Shown one piece after another: positions 49,805-59,155 of a stretch of DNA of 60,938 bases. Both the position numbers and the translations under genes were made by a program. The notes beneath the pieces were generated by a model. The model searched no databases. It was not told the DNA's origin and worked only from the letters and a program-made list of their open reading frames with translations. Position 1 is the stretch's first letter. The number at the start of each line of letters is the position of its first letter. Source of the DNA: Myxococcota bacterium (GTDB lineage: Bacteria > Myxococcota_A > Polyangia > Polyangiales > JANWZI01); assembly GCA_025054695.1 (NCBI GenBank), contig JANWZI010000012.1, positions 1 through 60,938 on the forward strand. Direction: 5' to 3'.

Positions 49805-52800
49805 TCACATGCACCCGATCTCGGTCGAGATCCGCAGCGTGTATGGCAGGCACTCAAAGCCGGGCGAGCCAATTCCGCGCACCACGAACCACCACGTGCC
49901 CCGCGCGGTGCAATCGCCGATGACGCAACACGAGTCGTCCTTCCAGATGCGCAGGGGGCTCGAGGTCGTTCCCGCAGGCACGGTCACGCAGGTTCCCGAA
50001 CCCCCCGTCGCGCACGACGAGTGCATCCCGCACAGCTCGTACGACCCCGCGCCCGCCGGCACCGTCAGCGTGCCGACCACCGCGTAGTCCTCGTCCGTCG
50101 ACGGGAACGGACAGCCGCACGAGCTGTCGTTCTCCTCGAAATCCAGGCGCCAGACGTCCACGTCGCCCGACCCGTAAATCGTGGCCGTCACGCTCGTCGA
50201 CGTCGGACGGCCGGCTTCCGCACGCGACCACAGCTTGCCGAGATAATACGAAGCGGGACACGTGTTGTTGGTCTCGTACGTGTCTCCCGACAGCCCGTCG
50301 TCGACGGCGCCGTTGCAGTCGTCGTCCACGTCGTTGCAGCTCTCCGGCGTCGGACTGCCCGGCATGCACTCGACTGGCGCGCCCATGCTGCAACGCGGCA
50401 CCGTGCGCCGACACGCCCCGACGCCGCACGAGTGCGTGTCGGGCGACGGCGTGACGTTCGTACACGATCCCGGCGTCGTACCGACGCACGTGCCCGCCGT
50501 GGGATCTTGACACAGCGCGTCACACGTCAAGACCGCGCCGCCCGCGGGCTGCATCGGGCACAGCAGCTCCGGGCCCTGACACGCCCCCCGTCCGTCACAG
50601 GCCACCGCGGCGTCCGACACGTCCGCCCGCCGGTAACACGTGTCGCCGGTGAAACCCGCGTAATACGCCGCGCACGAGAACCCGCCACACTCCCCGTCCG
50701 GATCCTGACCCGACGGAATCGGCGTGCAGGTGCCGCGCGAACCGGAGACGTTGCACGCCATGCACGCGCCCGTGCAGGCGCTCGTGCAGCACACCCCGTC
50801 GACGCATTGCAATCCGTCCTGGCATTGACCGCTCGACGTGCATGCGTCGCCGACCATGCCCCGCGGCATGCAGCGCCCTCCCATGCAGAACGCCCCCATG
50901 TCGCAGTCCGCGCTCGTCCGGCACGACGAGGGGCACGTCGGCGGAGGCTGATCGATCGCCGCCGTGCAGAAGACCGACGGGTACAGCCCGCAATCGTTCG
51001 CGAGACGGCCCGCGCACCCCGAGTCGTCGTCGACGGGCGGCCCGAGCTCGCACTGGAATCGCGCGTTGCAGACCGGATCGCGCCGCTGGCCCTGACACCG
51101 CGACGGATCCACGCACAGCGGGGGCGCTCCGTAGCTCGACCGCGGGCAGTCGCTCGCGTCGTTGCAGCAATCGCCGCTCGCGCAGCAGTGGCCGTTGGCG
51201 CAATGTCCGCTGCGGCAATCGCTGTCCTCGTCGCATGTCTCGCCATCGGCGCGATCGAGCTCGCACGTTCCCCCGAACGGGCCCGTGGTCTCGCAGTGCG
51301 CGACCGGATCGCACTCGGCGTCCGACGTGCACGAGGAGGCACAGATGGGCGGCGTCTGGTCCGTTCCGCCGGTGCAGAATCGCGACGGATACAGACCGCA
51401 GCCCAGGGCCTCGAGCCCCGCGTGGCACGCGCTGTCGTCCGGCACGTTGCGAACAGTCCCGCACACGAACCCCTCGCAGCTCGCCGCGTCCCGTGTTCCT
51501 TGACAGGTCGAGGGGCTGTCGCAACTCGGCGGCCTCCCGTAGCGCGCGGGGCAGTCCTCGGGCCGCCGGCAGCAGTCGCCTCGCGCGCAGCACACGTTGC
51601 CCGAGCAGTGGCCGCTAGCGCAATCGCTGTCCTCGTCGCAGGTCTCGCCGTCGGCGAGGTCGGGAACGCAGACCGCGTCGCAGTGTGCCTCGGCGTCGCA
51701 ATCGGCGTCCGTCCGGCAACTCGTCGGGCAGCGGGGCGGGGGCTGATCCATTGCGCCCGTGCAGAACACCGAGCGAAAGGCGCCGCAGTCGTCGGCCTCG
51801 ACGCTCGCGTCGCACGCGCGGTCGTCGGGCACACCGGTGCGCGTGCCGCAGCGATTCGATTCGCAGACCACTTCGCCGCGGCTGCCCTGACACGTCCGCG
51901 GGTCAGTGCAGAACGTGCCGATGCCGCCCGTCGAAGGACAATCGGCGGCCGTGCGACAGCACGTCCCCGCACTGCAACAAAAGCCGTTGTTGCAGTGCCC
52001 GGAGATGCAGTCGCTCGCCTCGTCGCACGGTTCGCCGTCCGGCAGGTCCGCGACGCAGCTGCCGCCGTCGCAATGTGCGCTCCCCACGCAGAACCCGTCG
52101 TCGTCGGTCCCATCGGGCGCGCAACCCGTCGCGCACGCATTTCCCGACTCGCCCCGATCGTCGCACGTGTACAGACCGCACGGAACCGGCTCCGGCGCCG
52201 CACAGCGGCCCTCGGTGCACGACCCCGGCGGATACTCTTCGAACGCATTCTCCGCGACCCGGTCGCACGCCTGGCCGCGGCAGTCGGTCGCCGATTCGTC
52301 CGTCATCCCGTCGCAGTCGTCGTCGAGCATGTTGCAGCGCTCGCGCGCGGCCGGATGTCGCTCGATGTCGGTGTCGTCGCAGTCCGGTCCCAGGCACCCG
52401 ACGCCGCGGCCATGGCCATCGGCATCCTGGTCGATGCAGCACCGCTCGCCGATCGGCACGCACGTGGTCACGTCGGCCGCCGAGAAGTTGAGCACGCAAT
52501 CGAACCCTCGCGGGCAACTGGGAATGTCCGGATTGCATACCGCGGCGCACACGCGCGTTCCCCCGGTCAGCGAGACGCACCGGGCCGTTGGACCGCATTG
52601 CTCGTGCGCCGTGCACGCCTCGCAAAGGCCCACATCGCCCGTCGGCGCGTCACCGCCGGCGTCGCGCGCTCCGTCGGACTCCGATCCGTCGTGCGTCGCA
52701 TCGAATACGTCGCCGTCACCTCCACCCGCGTCGCGGCGCCCCCCCGGTGCGCCCCCGTCCGACGCGCATGCTGCAAGGACGAGCACCATCGTCGAGATAG

Positions 52801-52840
52801 ACAGCAGCAATCGAGGGGAGGCAAACGACGGCTCCGACAT
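49805..52840 (-). CDS. large Cys-rich lipoprotein with MopE-type motifs
   Basis: A 1,011-aa protein. The lipobox is LVLAAC, with Cys near residue 25, followed by an Asp/Gly-rich linker. Two MopE-type metal-binding-like motifs are seen (GPDCDDTD ... NMLDDDCDGMTDE, and DVDDDCNGAVDDG). The middle contains three tandem blocks of about 125-130 residues, each with DGETCDEDSDC, GHC, CC-DC, TCQG and FCTG...DQ-PP. The C-terminal 150 residues (DTYETNNTCPASYYLGKLW onward) look like a beta-sandwich of the pre-peptidase C-terminal type. ATG 52840 is chosen because the lipoprotein signal starts there. It is a disulfide-rich surface or outer-membrane protein. The role is unknown. Confidence 0.75.
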   Translation of the reverse strand: MSEPSFASPRLLLSISTMVLVLAACASDGGAPGGRRDAGGGDGDVFDATHDGSESDGARDAGGDAPTGDVGLCEACTAHEQCGPTARCVSLTGGTRVCAAVCNPDIPSCPRGFDCVLNFSAADVTTCVPIGERCCIDQDADGHGRGVGCLGPDCDDTDIERHPAARERCNMLDDDCDGMTDESATDCRGQACDRVAENAFEEYPPGSCTEGRCAAPEPVPCGLYTCDDRGESGNACATGCAPDGTDDDGFCVGSAHCDGGSCVADLPDGEPCDEASDCISGHCNNGFCCSAGTCCRTAADCPSTGGIGTFCTDPRTCQGSRGEVVCESNRCGTRTGVPDDRACDASVEADDCGAFRSVFCTGAMDQPPPRCPTSCRTDADCDAEAHCDAVCVPDLADGETCDEDSDCASGHCSGNVCCARGDCCRRPEDCPARYGRPPSCDSPSTCQGTRDAASCEGFVCGTVRNVPDDSACHAGLEALGCGLYPSRFCTGGTDQTPPICASSCTSDAECDPVAHCETTGPFGGTCELDRADGETCDEDSDCRSGHCANGHCCASGDCCNDASDCPRSSYGAPPLCVDPSRCQGQRRDPVCNARFQCELGPPVDDDSGCAGRLANDCGLYPSVFCTAAIDQPPPTCPSSCRTSADCDMGAFCMGGRCMPRGMVGDACTSSGQCQDGLQCVDGVCCTSACTGACMACNVSGSRGTCTPIPSGQDPDGECGGFSCAAYYAGFTGDTCYRRADVSDAAVACDGRGACQGPELLCPMQPAGGAVLTCDALCQDPTAGTCVGTTPGSCTNVTPSPDTHSCGVGACRRTVPRCSMGAPVECMPGSPTPESCNDVDDDCNGAVDDGLSGDTYETNNTCPASYYLGKLWSRAEAGRPTSTSVTATIYGSGDVDVWRLDFEENDSSCGCPFPSTDEDYAVVGTLTVPAGAGSYELCGMHSSCATGGSGTCVTVPAGTTSSPLRIWKDDSCCVIGDCTARGTWWFVVRGIGSPGFECLPYTLRISTEIGCM

Positions 52841-52847
52841 CTTGGAC

Positions 52848-52853
52848 AGGATA
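52848..52853 (-). promoter_or_regulatory. -10-like hexamer 7 nt before a start codon
   Basis: TATCCT on the minus strand, with 7 nt to the ATG at 52840 and no ribosome site between. No good -35 box. It fits the leaderless pattern seen at other genes here. Confidence 0.35.
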
Positions 52854-52965
52854 GCGTCATCGCCTGGACAGGCACAGTCCCCACGGTGGCCTCGGGACCG
52901 ACGGCGAGTCGCAGCCGGCCTTGCGCCCCGGACATCCCGAAGCCGCGATGCGGCCGCTGCGCGTG

Positions 52966-53847
52966 TCACGGCCCCCGTCGCCCCGACGCCGACGTCTCGT
53001 CGACGGCTGCCGTTCGGTCGGCCCGGGGAAGTCGCTCGCGACGTCGGGCCGCATCGCGCAGGGCGAGGAGCGTCGCCGTGACCTCCGCGCCCACCGCCTC
53101 GACGGGCGCATCCCAGCGGAGCGCGCGCGCCACGAACGCGCCCGCGTCGACCGCGTCCGACACGGCCGCCGAGACGGCCGCAGCGACCCAGGGCCCCGTT
53201 CGGTACGCACGCGCGTAGGCCTCCGCATACTCGGCGAGGGCCTGCGCGTGCTCCGCCGCCTCGACGGCAGTCGGTCCGGCCGCCACCTCGTGCGAGCCGT
53301 GATCCGGCGCCGACTGCGAGTCGGTCGCGCGAGCCGTCGTTCCACCCGTCGTTCCGTGCGCGACGAGCGAACGCGACTCGAGCCGCGCGACGGCCTCGGC
53401 GACGAGGGGGCGCGCGAGGGCATCGGTGTCCTCATTGAGCAGCGGCGGCAGCGCGCGCAAGCGACCGGCAAGCTCGACTTCCCCGCGGGCATCGAGCGCG
53501 ACGGGCAGCAGTCGCCGCACCGTCCGGTCCGCCACGAGCCAGCGCAGGCGCTGCGCGTCGCCCCGCGAGGTGCCTGAAACGTCGATCGAGTTGACCCATG
53601 ACTGCGCCTGGGGCCCGACGAACGCGACGACCGCGTCGCGATAGGCCGCAAGGACGGGATGCACCTCGTCGAGGGGAGCGTCCGTCCGCGCGGGGACGCG
53701 AGGCACAGGCTCGGTCGCCGTGGCGTGCACCGAGGTATGCGGCGCGGTCCCGCCACACGCTGCGAGCATTGATACGGCGAGACCGCCGTGGACAACGGCC
53801 CACCCGCCGGCGCCGCCCCTTGTCGCCTGCCGGCGCCCCTGCTCCAC
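52966..53847 (-). CDS. hypothetical lipoprotein, Ala-rich
   Basis: A 293-aa protein from GTG 53847; the signal ends in AVSMLAACGG, a good lipobox with Cys near 30. The mature chain is Ala-rich and mostly helical, with a His/Gly-rich loop (DHGSHEVAAGPTAVEAAEH) in the middle. No domain was recognised. It starts 14 bp after the stop of the upstream lipoprotein gene and is probably in the same transcript. A TACGCT box 16 bp before the GTG could be an internal promoter. The frame upstream of 53847 overlaps the neighbour and is rejected. Function unknown. Confidence 0.6.
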   Translation of the reverse strand: MEQGRRQATRGGAGGWAVVHGGLAVSMLAACGGTAPHTSVHATATEPVPRVPARTDAPLDEVHPVLAAYRDAVVAFVGPQAQSWVNSIDVSGTSRGDAQRLRWLVADRTVRRLLPVALDARGEVELAGRLRALPPLLNEDTDALARPLVAEAVARLESRSLVAHGTTGGTTARATDSQSAPDHGSHEVAAGPTAVEAAEHAQALAEYAEAYARAYRTGPWVAAAVSAAVSDAVDAGAFVARALRWDAPVEAVGAEVTATLLALRDAARRRERLPRADRTAAVDETSASGRRGP

Positions 53848-53861
53848 GGCACGAACCCCGC

Positions 53862-55664
53862 TTAGCGTACCCGCAGCGCCCCCGTGAACGACGCGCCAAC
53901 CTCTCCGCTGGCGGCGCCCTCGCGGAACGAGCCCATCCAGCGGCCCATCTCGAGCCGCTGCGCGACCCGGGCCGTCGTCCAATCCGCACCGCGGGCGCGA
54001 CCGGACAGTTCGAGCCGGGCCATGCCACCGCCGGCGATCGCGCCGATGCGGTCATCCACGAAGTCACCGGCGGCCTCGAGACCCGCCCGGCACGCATCGA
54101 AGTACTGACCCCGGCTGAGCACGCCGACGTCGCGTGCGAGCGCGTCGGCGATGGCATCGCAGTCGATCCAGTGCGCGAGCATGTCGTGCGTCGAGGCGAA
54201 CCCGAAGAGGGGAAGCAGCCCACGCCGCCAAACGTGGCGCACGAGCGCGGCGAAGGACAGCTCGATGCCGTGCGCCGGCACGACGAGCCATTCGCCGTCG
54301 ACGCGCGCTCGACCCGTCCCACGCGCACTCGAGACGCCCGCCTCCGCGAGGTCGAACGTGAAGAATCGCTCCGCACCTCCGAGGTCGCGCAGCCTCACCT
54401 CCATCGACACGAGCGTGTGCGTGAAGTCCGCGGCGCCGTCGGGCGTCCCCGCCGGACGCAGCTCGAGCACGCTGCGGATGCGGGCGTTGGTGACCGCGCG
54501 CGCCAGAGCCCCTGCCGCGTCGATGAACCGCAGGACGACCTCGGGCACGTACGTCCCGATTTGCATGTTGACGAACTGCTGCGCGGGGCGCGCCGCCAGC
54601 TCCCAGGCCCCGCAGCCGCCGAAGAACCGAGGCTGTGCCCCACTCCAGCTCGTGAAGTCCTCCACGTAGACGGCCCGGATGTCCCCCCAACCGTGGTTGA
54701 TGCGCGAACAACTCGCGTAGTTCTCACCCGGACGGCACTCCCAGGCGCAGGTCGTGCGCATCGCGAAGTCGACGACGAAGGCGCCCGGATCCTGTCCCCA
54801 GTCCTCGGTCGCGGGGTTGCCCCGGATGTCCTGATCGTCGGTCAGCTCGTCGAGCACGCGGACGGCCGTCTCGACGCTCGGCGGCAAGGCGCCCGCGAAA
54901 TCGAACTGATTGTTCAGATCGTACGTGCCCTCGAAGCGGAACGAAGGAGCGAGATCGAGGATCTCGATCGACACGAGCGTCTCGCGGCGTGCTTCGACGC
55001 GCACGCCCACCGTGCAGCCGAACCCCGCGATCTCGCCGAACGACTCCGCGACGACGGCGACGGTCCAGTCCGCGCCGGGCGCGACCCCGACGAACCCGGG
55101 GCGGTCCGTGAGACGAGCGACGTGCGCGCCCATCCGTTCCGCAGGCGGCAGCGAGGCCGTGCTCGCGGCGAGCGTCTCGCAGTTCGCGCCCCGATATAGG
55201 TAGGGGACGAACCGCGTCAACGTCTCACGGCCCGCGTAGCTCATCTCGATCGAGATGGAGCCCGTGAGTGCGGAAGCCGGCCCGGCCACCTGGACGAGGA
55301 ACCGAACGGGCTCTCCCTCCGGAGCGGCCGCCTCGACGTCGAACCGCGCATCGCTCGAGCCCGCGACGAGACGAACACGGGCATGTCCGTCCGCCCCTTT
55401 CTCGACATCACGCGCGCCGTGATTTGCGCCGACCTCGGCTCCGACGAAACGAAACGCGATGGGAGCGCCGACGATGGGCTCTCCATCCTCGAACAGGTAG
55501 CGCACCTCGAGCTCGGTGCGCTCCCCGTGGCCCAGCGTCCGCGTCGACGGGCCGACGATCTCGAGCCGCGCGTCGCGCAGTCGCGGATCCCCCGGCCGGT
55601 AATTGCGCACCGGCAACTCCGCCGCGCAGCCGATCGACAAAGCCGCCACAAGCAAGCTCACCAC
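53862..55664 (-). CDS. lipoprotein with an Ig-like domain, unknown function
   Basis: A 600-aa protein from GTG 55664 or the adjacent GTG 55661, giving the short lipoprotein signal VVSLLVAALSIGC. The short n-region is unusual; an upstream CTG cannot be excluded. Residues about 25-120 look like a bacterial Ig-like fold (STRTLGHGERTELEVRYLFE, DGEPIVGAPIAFRFVG). The central region has four to six scattered Cys residues (TTCAWECRPGENYASC) and the rest is mixed alpha/beta without a recognised family. It lies between two lipoprotein genes on the same strand, 14 bp before the next, so a surface-protein operon is likely. Confidence 0.6.
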   Translation of the reverse strand: MVSLLVAALSIGCAAELPVRNYRPGDPRLRDARLEIVGPSTRTLGHGERTELEVRYLFEDGEPIVGAPIAFRFVGAEVGANHGARDVEKGADGHARVRLVAGSSDARFDVEAAAPEGEPVRFLVQVAGPASALTGSISIEMSYAGRETLTRFVPYLYRGANCETLAASTASLPPAERMGAHVARLTDRPGFVGVAPGADWTVAVVAESFGEIAGFGCTVGVRVEARRETLVSIEILDLAPSFRFEGTYDLNNQFDFAGALPPSVETAVRVLDELTDDQDIRGNPATEDWGQDPGAFVVDFAMRTTCAWECRPGENYASCSRINHGWGDIRAVYVEDFTSWSGAQPRFFGGCGAWELAARPAQQFVNMQIGTYVPEVVLRFIDAAGALARAVTNARIRSVLELRPAGTPDGAADFTHTLVSMEVRLRDLGGAERFFTFDLAEAGVSSARGTGRARVDGEWLVVPAHGIELSFAALVRHVWRRGLLPLFGFASTHDMLAHWIDCDAIADALARDVGVLSRGQYFDACRAGLEAAGDFVDDRIGAIAGGGMARLELSGRARGADWTTARVAQRLEMGRWMGSFREGAASGEVGASFTGALRVR

Positions 55665-55677
55665 GCCGATCGGGTTG

Positions 55678-55775
55678 CTTGACAGTGCGCAGCGATGCCG
55701 CGACTCGGAGCCCGAGTCCGACGCGCGATCGAGCAACGTGACTGCCGCTGTCAGGCCGAATGTCGAAGCTCTCCC
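55678..55775. repeat. short GAGNCC array 11 with inverted gamma module
   Basis: A brief array (GACTCGGAGCCCGAGTCCG, 55701-55719) is followed on the plus strand by the reverse complement of a gamma module (TCGAGCAACGTGACTGCC, 55731-55748). It fills the 197-bp gap between two minus-strand lipoprotein genes. Here the module and the array are in opposite relative orientation compared with the other loci. Confidence 0.6.
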
Positions 55776-55861
55776 CTCGGCGCTCGGACCCGCCCCGAGA
55801 CTCACGTCGGCATCCAGAGTCCGGACGCGCGGAGCGCCCTGCGCACCGACACGGGTCCGAA

Positions 55862-57586
55862 TCACGTGCACCTCCCTTCGCGACACAAGCTGTCTCCGCA
55901 GCAATCGTCCGCAGTCGCGCAACTCTGGCCCGACGACCGGCACGCGCAGCGGCCGTCGACGCACTCCTGCGCCCCGCAGCACTCGGCCTTCGTGCGGCAC
56001 GGCTCTCCGTCGCGGCCGCAGCACTGCCACGGGCCCATCGCGCTCGCCCCCTGTGGCTGACAGACGGCGTCGCCGCAGCAGCGGCTTCCGCTCATCTCGC
56101 ACGCCTCGCCCACGCGCAGACAGCCGTCGTCGCGCGCGCAATTGCCCAGCACGCAGACGTGCCCTTCGCAGCACTCGCTGTCCGCGACGCACGAGGCGCT
56201 TTCCCCCTGACACCGACAGAACCCCTCCGCGTCGCAGAGCATGTAGCCGCAGCAGTCGGCGTGCAGCTTGCACGCACCCTCGCGCCCGACGCAGCAGCGC
56301 TTCTGCTCACCTTGCCCGATGATCACGTCACAGAACAACGGACCGCAGCACTGCGCATCGTTCATGCACTCGGCGTTGGGCTCGATGCACATCGCGCTCG
56401 AGGTGCACACCCCCGCGTTGCACTCGCCCCCGTCGCAGCACTCGCTCGATTCGACGCACGGCGATCCAGCGGGCTGGCACGCACAGCGACCGTCGCGGCA
56501 CAGCATGAACCCGGCGCAGTCGAGCGAGTCGGCGCACCGCCCGCCCTGTCCCTGCGTGCAGCGCATGGTGTGGGGCGAGGGCATGCAGAGCTCGCCCGTG
56601 CAGCACTGATCGCTGCTCGTGCACTCGCTGCCCGTCTCGAGGCACTCGCGCTCGCAGAAGAGCAGGTCGCAGCGCAGATCACCCTCGCACGTCAGGTCGG
56701 GCAGGCAGCAGATCTCGCCCTCCTGCCCGCAATCGATGCCGAGCAGCTCGGTCAGCGTCCCAAGACCTACGCAGCGATTGGTCACGAAGCTCTCGCAGAT
56801 GGCGCCGAACTCGCACACGCCGTGATCACAGCACGGCTGGCCGTCGGCGCCGCAGTCGCTGCCCTCCTCCCCGGGACCGGGGGCGCCGACGCACCTGCCG
56901 CCCTCGCAGCGCGCGGTCCGCACGCACGCCATGTCCGGGGCGCAGCACGGCTCGCCCGGATCGCCGCACGCCTCCGGGGCCGTGCACGTGCCGCCGAGAC
57001 AAAGCAACGTCCCGGTGGCTCCGCACCCTGCCGGGCCGTCGCAACAGGGCTGACCGGCCGCGCCGCAGGGCCTGCACGTTCCATCCCGGCACACGTGTCC
57101 TGCGCGGCACACGCTCCCCGTGCAGCACCGCTCGCCCGGACCCCCACAGGCCTCGGCCGGCATCGTGCAGCTTCCTCCGAGACACGCGTGGCCTTCCGGA
57201 CACTCCGAGCTGGTCGTGCACCCACTGCCGGCGGGTGCGACGCACCGACCGGACTCGCAGCGGAACCCCTCGCAGCAGTCGCTCGTCGCGGTGCAGCGGG
57301 CGCCGCCAGGCCGCACGCAGCACCGTCCGGACATGCAGCGAAGGCCTAGATCGCACGAGCCGCCTCGACAGCACGTCTGCCCGGCAGCGCCACACGGCAT
57401 GGTCGGCGTCTCGGGAGGAACGGCCCCGTCGTCGACGCGTACCGCGCCATCGGGCAGCCGATGGATGCCGGAATCCCGGTACATCCGCCTGGTCCCCGCA
57501 TCCGCGCCACCGCTCCCTCCGCTCGAGCAAGCGGTGACGCCGAGCACCCCGAGCAGACTGCACGCCCGCAGCCACATGCGCGCCAT
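55862..57586 (-). CDS. Cys-rich lipoprotein with Dickkopf-like repeats
   Basis: A 574-aa protein from ATG 57586; ATG 57577 is also possible. Lipobox GVLGVTAC, Cys near 20. After a short linker the whole chain is made of about fifteen Cys-rich units of 25-40 residues, for example GAAGQTCCRGGSC, TATSDCCEGFRCESGRCV and SECCEGHVCVLGNC, alternating CC pairs and single Cys as in Dickkopf-type folds. Such proteins are frequent in myxobacteria and are presumed to lie on the cell surface. No enzyme motif is seen. It is divergent from the sulfotransferase gene and heads a run of four lipoprotein genes. Confidence 0.72.
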   Translation of the reverse strand: MARMWLRACSLLGVLGVTACSSGGSGGADAGTRRMYRDSGIHRLPDGAVRVDDGAVPPETPTMPCGAAGQTCCRGGSCDLGLRCMSGRCCVRPGGARCTATSDCCEGFRCESGRCVAPAGSGCTTSSECPEGHACLGGSCTMPAEACGGPGERCCTGSVCRAGHVCRDGTCRPCGAAGQPCCDGPAGCGATGTLLCLGGTCTAPEACGDPGEPCCAPDMACVRTARCEGGRCVGAPGPGEEGSDCGADGQPCCDHGVCEFGAICESFVTNRCVGLGTLTELLGIDCGQEGEICCLPDLTCEGDLRCDLLFCERECLETGSECTSSDQCCTGELCMPSPHTMRCTQGQGGRCADSLDCAGFMLCRDGRCACQPAGSPCVESSECCDGGECNAGVCTSSAMCIEPNAECMNDAQCCGPLFCDVIIGQGEQKRCCVGREGACKLHADCCGYMLCDAEGFCRCQGESASCVADSECCEGHVCVLGNCARDDGCLRVGEACEMSGSRCCGDAVCQPQGASAMGPWQCCGRDGEPCRTKAECCGAQECVDGRCACRSSGQSCATADDCCGDSLCREGRCT

Positions 57587-57593
57587 GGAGCGG

Positions 57594-57599
57594 ATTGTA
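57594..57599 (-). promoter_or_regulatory. -10-like hexamer 7 nt before a start codon
   Basis: TACAAT on the minus strand (preceded by TG), 7 nt before the ATG at 57586. It is the closest match to TATAAT near any start here. No ribosome site and no good -35 box. Confidence 0.4.
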
Positions 57600-57718
57600 C
57601 ACGGCGCCAGCGTTCCGGGCACCAGAGCACGACCGACTCGCGACCATCGTCCCGACGCGGAGTCGAAGTGAAACTCCGACGTTTCGGCGAATGCGACTTC
57701 ATGGATCGGCTCGGGATC

Positions 57719-57889
57719 CAGTCCGAGCCTGAACCAGAGTCGGAGTCCAAGTCCGAGTCCGTGTCCGAGACCGAGCCCGAGCCCGAGTCGGAGCCCGAGT
57801 CCGAGACCGAGTCCGAGACCGAGCCCGAGTCCGAGTCCGTGTCCGAGACCGAGCCCGAGTCCGAGTCCGAGTCGGAGCGCGAGTCCGAA
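57719..57889 (+). repeat. GAGNCC array 12
   Basis: About 170 bp of regular units, mostly GAGTCC, GAGACC and GAGCCC, in the 386-bp divergent spacer between the Cys-rich lipoprotein and the sulfotransferase. It is entered through GGATCGGCTCGGGATCCAG and ends in CGAACGCCGCC. Apart from the -10-like box at 57594, nothing else is recognised in the spacer. Confidence 0.85.
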
Positions 57890-57972
57890 CGCCGCCGTCG
57901 GACAGCGCGGCCCCGTGCCCGTTCCGGGCCGAGAAACTTGACGCCCGACGCGGAGCGCGGAATCAGAGTCGC

Positions 57973-58980
57973 GTGCAAGAGCGCCTCGTTTTCCTGATCT
58001 CGCCGCCGCGCTCGGGCAGCACGCTGCTGCAACGCATGCTCGGGTCGCACGCGGACGTGCTCAGCCCCCCCGAGCCCCATCTGCTGACGCCGCTCGCCTA
58101 CCTGGGCTTCCACGACCGCGTCGACCGCGCGCCCTACGACGCGATCAACTCGGCCGAGGCGCTCCGGCTGTACGTGCGTCGACTCCCGCGCGGCGAAGAG
58201 GACTATCTCGATGCCCTGCGCGCGTATGCCGACACGATGTACGGCCGTCTGCTCGAATCGAGCGGGCGCAAGCTTCTGCTCGACAAGACCCCCGCCTACG
58301 CGACGGTCCTTCCCTTCGTCACCCGACTCTATCCGCGTGCCCGCTACGTCGTGCTCACGCGCCATCCGCTCGCGGTCTTCGCGAGCTACGCCAACAGCTT
58401 CTTCGAGGGCCGCTGGGAAGAGGCCCATCGTTACAATCCCATCGTCGAGCGCTACGTCCCGCCCATCGCGCGCCTGATCCGCGAGCGCGCGGTGCCCCTG
58501 CTTCACGTGCGCTACGAGCGACTGGTCGCCGAGCCGGAGGCGGAGTTGCGCGGGCTGTTCGAGTTCCTCCGACTACCGCACGACCCGCGCGCGGTCGACT
58601 ACGGCGAGCGCTTCTCGGGCCCCTCGGACGGCCCCGGCGACCCGATCGGCGTCGGCCGCCACCGCCGCCCCACCACGGCCTCGGTCCATCGCTGGGCGAC
58701 CGAAGTCGCCACCGACCCGGCGAAACGCACCCTGGCGCGTCGCATGATCGACGCGCTGTCGGACGACGACCTCGAAGCCTGGGGCGAACCACGCCGGACG
58801 TTGTGGGAGCCGCTCGAGCGAGCCGGCGCGCCGCGACCCGCATCGCGCGTGGTCAACGGCTACACCCTGCAACGCCGCGTCCTGCTCGCCCTGCGCAAGG
58901 ACGTGCACCGGCGTCCCCATGGGGCACTACTCGAGCGCATTCGTTATTACTGCGACGTGATCCTGCGCGATACGCTCTGA
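57973..58980 (+). CDS. PAPS-dependent sulfotransferase
   Basis: A 335-aa protein. The 5'-phosphosulfate-binding loop is FLISPPRSGSTLLQRML at residues 7-23, and the 3'-phosphate-binding segment is VVLTRHPLAVFASYANSF near 130-147. Both are intact, so the protein should transfer sulfate from PAPS. The acceptor (lipid, sugar or small molecule) is unknown. Start GTG 57973, since a longer frame is not available. It is followed directly at its TGA by an alpha repeat module. No PAPS-synthesis genes are nearby. Confidence 0.85.
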   Translation: MQERLVFLISPPRSGSTLLQRMLGSHADVLSPPEPHLLTPLAYLGFHDRVDRAPYDAINSAEALRLYVRRLPRGEEDYLDALRAYADTMYGRLLESSGRKLLLDKTPAYATVLPFVTRLYPRARYVVLTRHPLAVFASYANSFFEGRWEEAHRYNPIVERYVPPIARLIRERAVPLLHVRYERLVAEPEAELRGLFEFLRLPHDPRAVDYGERFSGPSDGPGDPIGVGRHRRPTTASVHRWATEVATDPAKRTLARRMIDALSDDDLEAWGEPRRTLWEPLERAGAPRPASRVVNGYTLQRRVLLALRKDVHRRPHGALLERIRYYCDVILRDTL

Positions 58981-59130
58981 CGGCGCCGATCCAGTTGGTG
59001 GATGGCACGGCCCTTCGTTGCGAGGCCGAGCCCGAGCCCGAGTCCGAGTCCGAGGCCGAGTCCGAGCCCGAGCCCGAGCCCAAACCCGAGCTCGAGACCC
59101 AGTCCGACTCCGAGACCGAGTGCGAGCCCG
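58981..59130 (+). repeat. alpha module plus GAGNCC array 13
   Basis: The alpha module begins right after the sulfotransferase TGA (CGGCGCCGATCCAG, then GGATGGCACGGCC) and enters through GTTGCGAG an array to about 59130 that ends GGAATCGACTCACTCG. A similar closing sequence (GAATCGACTCACCTCG, minus strand) is found in the array at 60120. The gap separates two convergent genes. Confidence 0.85.
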
Positions 59131-59155
59131 GAATCGACTCACTCGACCGAATCCG

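Noticed and set aside
49481..53218. A plus-strand open frame of 1,245 codons opposite the Cys-rich lipoprotein gene
   Set aside because: Arg/Ala/His-rich low-complexity translation with no signal or domain; the minus strand encodes a clear lipoprotein with repeated Cys motifs.
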